In this document: positions 1 to 5,993 of the stretch, piece after piece
Layout: each line of letters opens with the position of its first letter
Numbering within the stretch: the stretch's first letter is position 1
Assembly: GCA_038202925.1 (NCBI GenBank)
Contig: JBBREM010000125.1
Coordinates: 1-6,759 of the forward strand
DNA from: JAEVZK01 sp038202925
GTDB taxonomy: Bacteria; Armatimonadota; Fimbriimonadia; Fimbriimonadales; Fimbriimonadaceae
Direction: 5' to 3'
DNA length: 6,759 bases
Translations under genes and position numbers: made by a program
Notes under the pieces: generated by a model
Databases searched by the model: none
Told to the model about the DNA's origin: nothing
Seen by the model: only the letters and a program-made list of their open reading frames with translations

Positions 1-1
1 C

Positions 2-1237
2 CCCCTCAGCCCCGCCGAAACCCGCGCTATCATGCTCCTGCGAGCCAATGTCTTATCCGCCGGATACAGCGGAGCGCGGCTCGAAGTCCTCGAGACCCTC
101 GTTGCAATGCTCAACGCCGACATCCTCCCGCTCGTGCCGGAGAAAGGAAGCGTTGGCGCGAGCGGGGACCTCGCCCCCCTCGCCCATCTCGCCCTTGGTG
201 TCATCGGGGAAGGTGACGTCTTGAGCACCGGCTCCCGCATGTCCGCCGCAGAAGCCCTCAGAGGCAGCGGAATCGCGCCCATCGAGCTTCAAGCGAAGGA
301 AGGACTGGCGCTACTCAACGGCACCCAGGCGATGGGCGCTGTCGGCGGCTTGTCAATTGCCAGGGGCCAGCGCCTGGTCCGCACCGCCGACGTCGTCGGT
401 GCCATGACCCTCGAAGCTCTCCTCGGCACGCCCGTCGCATTCGATGAGCGGATCCACCAGGCGAGGCCGCACCAAGGACAGATCGACGCCGCCCGGCACC
501 TGCGCGATCTTCTCGCGAACAGCGAGATACGCGACTCGCATCTGAAAGGCGACTCCCGGGTTCAAGACGCCTACAGTCTGCGCTGCATGCCCCAGGTCCA
601 CGGGGCGGTGCGGGGTGCCTTGCAGCACACCCGAGAGATTCTGGAGATCGAGTCGGGCAGCGGCACCGACAATCCGCTCGTCTTCGCCGATTCAGGCGAC
701 GTCCTGTCCGGCGGCAACTTCCACGGCGCTCCCCTCGCCCTCGCCCTCGACTATGCGGCGATCGCGCTGACCGACTTGATGAGCATCAGCGAGCGCCGGA
801 TCGACCGCCTGATCAACCCCGACGCCAACGAGCACCTGCCGCCCTTCCTCACGTCAAACCCAGGCACGTCCACCGGATTCATGATCGCTCACGTCACCTC
901 CGCCGCCCTTCTCAGCGAAGCCAAAGTGTTCGCCCACCCGTCAAGCATCGACAATGTGCCTACTTCCGGCGGCAAGGAAGACCACGTCTCGATGGGCATG
1001 ACCGGCGCGCTGAAGCTTCGTACGATCGTCGACAACGCCGAGCGAGCGCTCGCCATCGAGCTGCTCGCCGCCGCCGAAGGGCTGGAGTACCGGAAGCCGC
1101 TGAAGCCCGGCGTCGGCGTCCAAAAAGCTTACGATGAGGTTCGACGCCTATGTCCGCCGGTCAGTCAGGACCGCTCCCTGAGCAACGACATTGAAGCGCT
1201 CGCCATCGCCATACGTGCAGGACAGTTCGATATCTGA
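2..1237 (+). CDS. hutH: Histidine ammonia-lyase, 5'-truncated by window edge
   Basis: Catalyses non-oxidative deamination of L-histidine to trans-urocanate and ammonia, the first step of cytosolic histidine degradation. The open frame runs from the first bases of the window, so the true start lies outside; the ATG at 32 is internal, since the codons before it (PLSPAETRAI) continue the family sequence. Visible are 411 codons against a usual length near 510. The Ala-Ser-Gly triad that forms the MIO cofactor is at 158-166 in GASGDLAPLAHL. With P. putida HutH numbering as reference, equivalents of N195 (317-319), Q277 (563-565), Y280 (572-574), R283 (581-583), F329 (719-721) and E414 (977-979, in KEDHVSM) are all present at nearly constant offset. 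The glutamate in EDHVSM favours histidine over phenylalanine or tyrosine as substrate. Y53 and H83 equivalents lie upstream and cannot be checked. It ends in tandem stops TGA TAA. No hutU, hutI or hutG follows, so any hut operon must lie upstream or be scattered. Confidence 0.95.
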   Translation, partial: PLSPAETRAIMLLRANVLSAGYSGARLEVLETLVAMLNADILPLVPEKGSVGASGDLAPLAHLALGVIGEGDVLSTGSRMSAAEALRGSGIAPIELQAKEGLALLNGTQAMGAVGGLSIARGQRLVRTADVVGAMTLEALLGTPVAFDERIHQARPHQGQIDAARHLRDLLANSEIRDSHLKGDSRVQDAYSLRCMPQVHGAVRGALQHTREILEIESGSGTDNPLVFADSGDVLSGGNFHGAPLALALDYAAIALTDLMSISERRIDRLINPDANEHLPPFLTSNPGTSTGFMIAHVTSAALLSEAKVFAHPSSIDNVPTSGGKEDHVSMGMTGALKLRTIVDNAERALAIELLAAAEGLEYRKPLKPGVGVQKAYDEVRRLCPPVSQDRSLSNDIEALAIAIRAGQFDI

Positions 1238-1252
1238 TAAAGTTGCCATAGC

Positions 1253-2485
1253 ATGGCTTCTGAGTCTTCACCGGCGCGAATGCGCAGGGCGCTGTTCAGC
1301 GGGATTATCGCCAGCCTCGGTGCCAGTCTCGGCTGGCTGGGCTGGGTTGCGGCTCAGGCTTTTGCCAAGGACTGGAAGGTCTTGCTCGCCCCTGTGCTTG
1401 GCGCGGTTCTTGGCTTCATCATCCAGTGGATCGAGAAATACATCCACACAGCGCGGCATGAGCACATCGAGGGCGAGGCTCCTCCCGATTCCGCGCCCGC
1501 GCCCAACGGCCAAGCGACGGTACGGAACTGGCTGCTGGCCCTGACTTTTCTCGGCATCGCGTGCGAGCACTTGGTCGGGCATGTCATGTCCGAGTATCTG
1601 CTGCCGTTCTTGGCCTCGCTCGCCACCCTCTTTCCAGCCGGCTTCGTTATCGGTTTTGTCCTCGATGAGCCAAAGGAGGAGAAGCATGTCTTCGCCGAAG
1701 CCGCCGTCGGCGCTCTGTGTGGCTTCGTCGTCTCCCTTGCCGCCCTAGCGGTGCAGCTCATCATGGGGGGCGGAGTTGGATATTTCTCGCTTGCTTCCTG
1801 GTGGATCATCGTGGGAATCGGGCTCTACGTGAGCGCTAACCGTAGCGGCGGGGCAAACCCCGTCCGGACCGTCCTGGGCGTCGTCATCTCGCTATCGCTC
1901 GTCATCATCTGCAGCATCCCGGCCCTGGTCAATACCCTCGAGAAATGGCCTTACATCGGCGGGGTCACGCGGGCCCTGAGCGCGGCTGTCGACGGCGTCC
2001 TTGTTGCGCCCGATCTTCCTGCCCAGTTCTGGGTCGATGCGGAACGGGGGAATCAGACTCAGCCTGCCGATATTGCAAGAGGCCCGATCGACGTAAGCAA
2101 CTCCGTCCTCGACAAGCCGTATACGCCCCCCCAGGCAACCTTTGCGGAGCAAAATGCCGCTGTATTACAGGCCCTGACACAGGGTGCGCCAGACCCCTCG
2201 TTTAAGCGAAACGCAACCTTAAGGACGGAGTGGGACAAGGGCATGAAGTCCGGCCTCGTGAGGTCGTGGATCGTGCTCGTGCTGTTTGCAATCGGGCTCG
2301 GTTTCGCGCCGATGATCGAGGAATCGCTTCGTCCCAGGGATTATCCCAGCAGCCGGACGCAGACGAACGATAAGCGTTTGGCGATTGCCATCTTCGCGCT
2401 GATCCTCGTGGCCTCCCTGTCGGTTAGGCTGGCTCGCTCAGAAGCGCCTTCAAGTGCTGCGGCCCCGATTCGCGAATCTCATTAG
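1253..2485 (+). CDS. Uncharacterised polytopic membrane protein (about 9 TM)
   Basis: I do not recognise a family. The 410-residue product has hydrophobic stretches, judged by eye, near residues 13-37, 43-60, 92-110, 115-137, 148-171, 176-195, 204-225, 336-354 and 375-394. A polar domain of about 110 residues (227-335), rich in Pro, Gln, Asn and Asp, separates segments seven and eight. A charged, His-containing linker (61-91: KYIHTARHEHIEGE, then a Pro/Ala-rich stretch) joins segments two and three. No signal peptidase site, ATPase motif or known transporter signature is seen. The ATG at 1253 lies 15 bases after the hutH stop, in the same frame, with TAA at 1238 closing that frame upstream. 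There is no good Shine-Dalgarno; the next in-frame ATG (1280) has none either. Spacing suggests cotranscription with hutH, but a role in histidine uptake would be pure guesswork. The last 62 bases are also coding on the opposite strand. Confidence 0.8.
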   Translation: MASESSPARMRRALFSGIIASLGASLGWLGWVAAQAFAKDWKVLLAPVLGAVLGFIIQWIEKYIHTARHEHIEGEAPPDSAPAPNGQATVRNWLLALTFLGIACEHLVGHVMSEYLLPFLASLATLFPAGFVIGFVLDEPKEEKHVFAEAAVGALCGFVVSLAALAVQLIMGGGVGYFSLASWWIIVGIGLYVSANRSGGANPVRTVLGVVISLSLVIICSIPALVNTLEKWPYIGGVTRALSAAVDGVLVAPDLPAQFWVDAERGNQTQPADIARGPIDVSNSVLDKPYTPPQATFAEQNAAVLQALTQGAPDPSFKRNATLRTEWDKGMKSGLVRSWIVLVLFAIGLGFAPMIEESLRPRDYPSSRTQTNDKRLAIAIFALILVASLSVRLARSEAPSSAAAPIRESH

Positions 2486-2744
2486 AAGCGATGGCGCCAG
2501 CCTCGATCAGGCTGCGCGTCGCCTCGATATTTCCCGTCCGCACGGCAATCGCCAAGGCATTCTGCAGGTCGACCTTCCGGCGCTCTGCGAGTTCGTCGGA
2601 GATGGCCCCGAACTCGCCGCTCTCCATCATCGCTTGCAAACATTCTTCAGAGGTGGCTTCGCGGAAGGTGTAGTTGTACAGATCGCGGCCGCCCTCGATG
2701 CCGATCGTTTCGCGGTTCAAAATCAGGCTGTCGCGGTCTGCCAT
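2424..2744 (-). CDS. Small protein with a single ankyrin-like repeat
   Basis: A soluble, acidic-looking 106-residue protein with no signal peptide or membrane segment. Residues 59-87 (DLQNALAIAVRTGNIEATRS, then LIEAGAIAS) fit the ankyrin pattern of a helix, a G-N turn, a second helix and the closing L-I-x-A-G-A. Only one repeat is clear; residues 26-46 (TFREATSEECLQAMMESGEF) may be a worn preceding repeat or a capping helix pair. The ATG at 2744 is chosen because GGAGG (2756-2752) sits seven bases before it; a longer in-frame reading up to 2990 is only kinase antisense-frame sequence rich in Arg/Cys. The gene overlaps the end of the kinase gene by 22 bases, implying translational coupling, and its TAA stop lies 62 bases inside the convergent membrane-protein gene. 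Ankyrin repeats mediate protein contacts, so binding to the kinase or a neighbour is possible but inferred. A real gene is likely from the start signal and natural composition. Confidence 0.75.
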   Translation of the reverse strand: MADRDSLILNRETIGIEGGRDLYNYTFREATSEECLQAMMESGEFGAISDELAERRKVDLQNALAIAVRTGNIEATRSLIEAGAIASNEIRESGPQHLKALLSEPA

Positions 2745-3760
2745 TTTGTCGCCTCCAGTGCCAGCGCGGCTCCACCGAGGATGCCCGCATCGTCGATCTG
2801 TTCCGCCTGCACGATCTTCGTATCTTGGAAGAGCGAGGGGATGGCAATGTTTCGGGCCGCTTTCCGAGCAGGGCCCAGCAGCAGCTCGCCGGCCTTCGCA
2901 ATCTGTCCGCCCACAGCAAGCACGTCTGGCGCGAAGACGTTGATCAGGCTGCCGATGCCTACTCCGAGCCAAGTCCCGACTTCCTGCCACACTTCAAGTG
3001 CCAACTCGTCGCCTCGCTCGGCGGCTTCGGCGATATGGAGCGGCGTCACCGCCGACAGCTCGCCCGCAACAAGGTCCGAGATCAGGCTCTTGCGGCCGCG
3101 GCGGATGCGGTTAACTGCTCGTTGAATGATCGCGTCCCGCTGGCAATAGCCTTCCATCGCGCCGTAGCTGCCCGCATTGCAATCGGCGCCCCCATGCAAG
3201 AGCACGATGTGCCCAAGTTCGGCCCCACCTTTATTCCCGCCAAGAAGGAGCAGAGGGCCCGAAGCGGGGCCATGCACGGACGAGGGAGCCATCACGACGC
3301 CGCCGCCGATCCCCGTGCCGATCGTGAGCAAGACCAGGCACTTGGCGCTATCGCGCCCCGTCCCGAAGCGATATTCCCCAAGGGCCGCCAAGTTCGCATC
3401 GTTGCCAAGATGGATCGGCATCTTAAGGAGCGCCTGCAGCGGCCCGCGAATGTCGACGTGAGTCCAGTAATGGAAGATGTCGTCACGCGTCTCGCCAAAA
3501 TTGGGAGCCCACACAACCTCGCCCTTCTCGTCGTCGATGTGGCCCGGAATGGCCACCCCGACGCCCACAACATCGCCGGCTGTGCCTTTTTGGGCATCCA
3601 AGACCGTCTGAGCAATAGCTTCGAGAATAGCAGGCGTGCCCTTCTGGGCTTCCGAAGGACGGCTCGCGCGTTCACCGGCCGGCGATCCGTCACGATGGTA
3701 AGCCCGCGCGCGAACGTTCGTTCCGCCTACATCGACGCCGATTACGCACTGGGTTGACAC
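2723..3760 (-). CDS. ROK-family sugar kinase (glucokinase-like)
   Basis: A cytosolic ATP-dependent kinase of the ROK group, most likely phosphorylating glucose or another hexose or N-acylhexosamine; the substrate cannot be set from sequence. The 345-residue product has the N-terminal phosphate loop VDVGGTN (9-15), GVGVAIPGHID (66-76), the catalytic aspartate in GNDANLAALGE (D121), the second phosphate motif TIGTGIGGG (146-154) and the sugar-binding AELGH (E181, H184). The ROK zinc signature CxCGxxGCxE is reduced to CNAGSYGAME (194-203), keeping only the first cysteine of three. The stretch between GTGIGGG and ELGH is about ten residues longer than in B. subtilis GlcK. No N-terminal DNA-binding domain is present, so this is a kinase rather than a ROK repressor. 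GTG at 3760 is the only possible start between the upstream in-frame stop (3787-3785) and the DVGGTN motif; no clear Shine-Dalgarno precedes it. It diverges from the moxR-type gene and is followed by the overlapping ankyrin-like gene. Confidence 0.93.
   Translation of the reverse strand: MSTQCVIGVDVGGTNVRARAYHRDGSPAGERASRPSEAQKGTPAILEAIAQTVLDAQKGTAGDVVGVGVAIPGHIDDEKGEVVWAPNFGETRDDIFHYWTHVDIRGPLQALLKMPIHLGNDANLAALGEYRFGTGRDSAKCLVLLTIGTGIGGGVVMAPSSVHGPASGPLLLLGGNKGGAELGHIVLLHGGADCNAGSYGAMEGYCQRDAIIQRAVNRIRRGRKSLISDLVAGELSAVTPLHIAEAAERGDELALEVWQEVGTWLGVGIGSLINVFAPDVLAVGGQIAKAGELLLGPARKAARNIAIPSLFQDTKIVQAEQIDDAGILGGAALALEATKWQTATA
2752..2756 (-). promoter_or_regulatory. Ribosome binding site of the ankyrin-like gene
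   Basis: On the minus strand the sequence reads GGAGG, then seven bases (CGACAAA), then ATG at 2744. It lies within the last codons of the ROK kinase gene. It fixes the start of the small gene and suggests that ribosomes finishing the kinase can reinitiate there. Confidence 0.75.
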
Positions 3761-3794
3761 TGCCGAGCAGTCTACACGCCCAACTTAGGAGCCA
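3761..3794. promoter_or_regulatory. 34-base divergent intergenic region
   Basis: This is the whole gap between the GTG of the ROK kinase (reading left) and the ATG of the MoxR-type gene (reading right). It must hold, or border, the control of both units unless promoters lie inside the coding regions. A perfect TTGACA hexamer reading rightward is at 3754-3759, over the kinase start codon, but no good -10 box follows at 16-18 bases. No inverted-repeat operator is evident. The assignment as regulatory rests on gene layout, not on a recognised site. Confidence 0.35.
3787..3791 (+). promoter_or_regulatory. Ribosome binding site of the MoxR-type gene
   Basis: AGGAG stands three bases before the ATG at 3795, which is closer than the usual five to nine. 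It is still the best Shine-Dalgarno in the region and supports this start. The same bases overlap, on the other strand, the stop codon that closes the kinase reading frame upstream. Confidence 0.55.
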
Positions 3795-4778
3795 ATGATT
3801 CAAACTAAACTTGAAGTGGGTGAAGGATTGAGGGTTAAGGACATCGCGGCGGCCACGCACGCGATCGTGGATGAAGTCGAAAGAGCCATCGTTGGCAAGC
3901 GATCGACGGTTGAAAAGGCGGTCCTTTGCCTGCTCTGCAATGGGCACCTTCTGCTCGAAGACATTCCCGGCGTCGGCAAAACAACGCTGGCCAAAGCGTT
4001 GGCGAAAGTGATCGGCGGCGATTTCACGCGCGTTCAGTTCACCCCCGATCTGCTCCCCGCCGACATCACTGGCTCATCCATCTTCAACCAGAAAACGTCT
4101 GAGTTCGAGTTCCGAGCCGGGCCGATCTTTGGCAATGTCGTCCTCGTCGATGAGATCAACCGCGCCACTCCTAAGACTCAATCCTCCCTGCTGGAGGCAA
4201 TGGAAGAGCGCCAAGTGACCACCGACGGCCACTCGCGCGATCTCCCCCGCCCCTTCTTCGTCCTCGCGACGCAAAACTCGATCGAGATGACGGGCACCTA
4301 TCCGCTCCCAGAGGCCCAACTCGACCGCTTCTTCATGCGGCTGTCGCTCGGCTACCCAGACCGGGAGAGTGAAATCGCCATCCTCGCTCAACAGCAAAGC
4401 GACCGGCCCCTAGACTCTGTCAAGCGCATCGTCACCATCGATGAGCTGCTCGAGCTGCAGGAGGGTGTGCGTGAGGTCTTCGTGCACGACACGCTCCGCG
4501 ACTACGTGGTCGGGATCGTTCGGGCGACCCGCGAAAGCAATCAGCTCCTGATGGGCTCATCGCCTCGCGGCTCGATCTACCTGACGCGCGCGGCCCAGGC
4601 CCACGCAGCGATGAACGGGCTGGAATATGTCCGTCCAGACGATGTGAAAGCCGTCGCCGCTGCCGTTCTTTCCCACCGGGTCATCGCTCGCTCTGAGATT
4701 CGCGGCAAAGCCGGAGCCACTGAGGATGTCATCGAACGGATCCTCGGCGGCGTTCCTGTTCCCGTGGCGGCCGCGTAG
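3795..4778 (+). CDS. MoxR-family AAA+ ATPase
   Basis: A cytosolic AAA+ ATPase of the MoxR group (AAA_3 type), thought to act as a chaperone that assembles or activates partner proteins, typically those with DUF58 or von Willebrand A domains encoded next to it. The 327 residues match normal family length. Visible motifs are VGKRSTVE (33-40), Walker A DIPGVGKTT (56-64), the MoxR-typical TPDLLPADITG (83-93), Walker B VVLVDEINRA (115-124), sensor 1 TQN (159-161), LDRFFMRL (176-183) with a probable arginine finger at R178, and sensor 2 in GSSPRG (254-259, R258). The C-terminal lid helices follow, and the tail ends in a Pro/Val/Ala-rich stretch. The DUF58 gene begins 12 bases downstream and a polytopic membrane gene follows, so the three probably form one operon. 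The partner and physiological role here are not determined by the sequence. Confidence 0.95.
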   Translation: MIQTKLEVGEGLRVKDIAAATHAIVDEVERAIVGKRSTVEKAVLCLLCNGHLLLEDIPGVGKTTLAKALAKVIGGDFTRVQFTPDLLPADITGSSIFNQKTSEFEFRAGPIFGNVVLVDEINRATPKTQSSLLEAMEERQVTTDGHSRDLPRPFFVLATQNSIEMTGTYPLPEAQLDRFFMRLSLGYPDRESEIAILAQQQSDRPLDSVKRIVTIDELLELQEGVREVFVHDTLRDYVVGIVRATRESNQLLMGSSPRGSIYLTRAAQAHAAMNGLEYVRPDDVKAVAAAVLSHRVIARSEIRGKAGATEDVIERILGGVPVPVAAA

Positions 4779-4790
4779 TAAGAATCAAGA

Positions 4791-5993
4791 ATGAGACGGC
4801 TTGCCGGCATCGGGCTCAGCACTTCGGCGATCTTCCTTGCCGTCGTCGCCGTCATGCTGAACTCGCCGAGCCTGTTCTACATGGGCACCGCCCTCGTGGC
4901 AACAATCGCCGCCTGCCGCCTCCAAGCCTGGCTGTCGGTTCGAGGGCTGAAGTTCGAGCGTATCGCCCCCGGCAGCGTCGTCGCCGGTGAAGAGGTAACC
5001 GTCGAGATCACGGTTTGGAGCGACCGGCGCATCCGCCGCCCCCTGATCAGCGTGTGGGACATGCTCCCCCCGCGCCTCGTCTACCAAAATCGCACACCCA
5101 GTCTCCCCATCGCTCCCGCCTACGACATGGGGATCCGCACCCACTACTCGTTTCGGCCACTGAAGCGCGGGAAGTATCGGTGGAGCGGAATAAGGGTCAT
5201 CGGCACCGATGCGCTCGGGCTCGTCCGGATGGACAAGGATTACAAGACGGACGCCGCGGAGCTGACCGTGCTGCCGACGCCGATCCCCGTTTCAGTGGAC
5301 CTCACCACATCCTCCGGCTGGGGAATCAGCGAGGCCGAAAGCGGTCAATCGAGGGGTGCTGGGATCGAGCCGCGCGGCGTGCGCGAGTATCACACGGGCG
5401 ATTCCCTTCGACACGTCCACTGGCGCAGCAGCGCCAGAGCCGGCCAGCTCTTGGTGAAAGAATTTGAGGCCGGGTCAAACTCCAGCGTCGCCTTTCTCAT
5501 CCAGTCCACCGCAGGTACCGAAATCGGCGAAGGCCTCCAATCCAGTTTCGAGCTGATGTGCGGCCATGTGGCCTACCTGGCCGAGCAGCTTCTACATATG
5601 GGAAGCCGGGTCGACCTCCCCCTCTTGGAGCAGCAGTCCCAATGGCGCGGGAATGAACATGACCGGCTGAACGATATTTATGAAGCACTCGCGAGCGCTA
5701 ATCCGGACCGGAGGCAGATGGTCTCAGATGATCTCGCCGAAGCGGCCAGAGAGTTGCCGCCAGGTAGCACCGTCTTTATGCTGATGGTTGCGGCGGACCC
5801 CGGCTTGCCCCATGCCGCAAGCCAACTCGGAGGCGGCCTGCGCATTACTCCGCTGATTTACCGTGCGGAGGATTTCCAATTGAGTCGTGGCCAGGCGGTG
5901 ATCCCGGCGAGCGAGAGCGGGTACCTCGATCAGCTCCAGTCGCACGGCGCTGCGCCGATTCTCATGCCGGGTTTTGGGAGCATCACAACGTGA
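4791..5993 (+). CDS. DUF58 domain protein, membrane-anchored
   Basis: A 400-residue protein of the DUF58 family, usual partner of MoxR ATPases; its biochemical role is unknown. Two hydrophobic segments near residues 7-23 and 28-46 anchor it, leaving the remainder probably on one face of the membrane. A beta-rich middle part (50-160) contains PLKRGKYRWSGIRVIGTDAL and GLVR, like the usual R-x-RG-x-Y...DPFGL. The DUF58 core is at 196-226: GVREYHTGDSLRHVHWRSSA, then RAGQLLVKEFE. The following von Willebrand A-like part starts SSVAFLIQSTAGT (230-242), where the aspartate usual in the metal-site DxSxS motif is replaced by Gln. The ATG at 4791 follows the MoxR stop by 12 bases with only a weak AAGA as ribosome signal, so coupling to upstream translation is likely. 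Its stop overlaps the start of the next gene as GTGA. Confidence 0.92.
   Translation: MRRLAGIGLSTSAIFLAVVAVMLNSPSLFYMGTALVATIAACRLQAWLSVRGLKFERIAPGSVVAGEEVTVEITVWSDRRIRRPLISVWDMLPPRLVYQNRTPSLPIAPAYDMGIRTHYSFRPLKRGKYRWSGIRVIGTDALGLVRMDKDYKTDAAELTVLPTPIPVSVDLTTSSGWGISEAESGQSRGAGIEPRGVREYHTGDSLRHVHWRSSARAGQLLVKEFEAGSNSSVAFLIQSTAGTEIGEGLQSSFELMCGHVAYLAEQLLHMGSRVDLPLLEQQSQWRGNEHDRLNDIYEALASANPDRRQMVSDDLAEAARELPPGSTVFMLMVAADPGLPHAASQLGGGLRITPLIYRAEDFQLSRGQAVIPASESGYLDQLQSHGAAPILMPGFGSITT
5976..5980 (+). promoter_or_regulatory. Ribosome binding site of the downstream membrane gene
   Basis: GGGAG, nine bases before the GTG at 5990, lies inside the last codons of the DUF58 gene. It supports the GTG over the later in-frame ATG at 6032, which has no comparable signal. 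Confidence 0.6.

Noticed and set aside
32..34. ATG at 32 as the start of the ammonia-lyase
   Set aside because: The frame is open upstream to the window edge and its codons fit the family sequence; about 90 further N-terminal residues, including the His83 equivalent, are expected.
1268..1809. Minus-strand open frames of 139 and 151 codons
   Set aside because: Both are antisense to the membrane-protein gene, overlap each other, and show low-complexity charged or Ser/Ala-rich translations.
2467..2478. Perfect 12-base palindrome GATTCGCGAATC
   Set aside because: It does not extend further, has no loop or T-tract for a terminator, lies in doubly coding sequence and may well be chance.
2745..2990. 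N-terminal extension of the ankyrin-like gene to an ATG at 2990
   Set aside because: The added 82 residues are Arg- and Cys-rich out-of-frame kinase sequence, and the ATG at 2744 has a strong ribosome binding site.
2454..3125. A 223-codon open frame on the + strand
   Set aside because: Antisense to both the kinase end and the ankyrin-like gene, with Ser/Arg/Pro/Ala-rich composition typical of shadow frames.
2825..3757. A 310-codon open frame on the + strand
   Set aside because: It lies wholly antisense to the ROK kinase, whose motifs are unmistakable, and its translation has no recognisable domain. Such long shadows are common in GC-rich genes.
3754..3759. TTGACA as a complete sigma-70 promoter for the MoxR-type gene
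   Set aside because: No acceptable -10 hexamer lies 16-18 bases downstream; the closest, TACACG at 3773, is too near and poorly matched.
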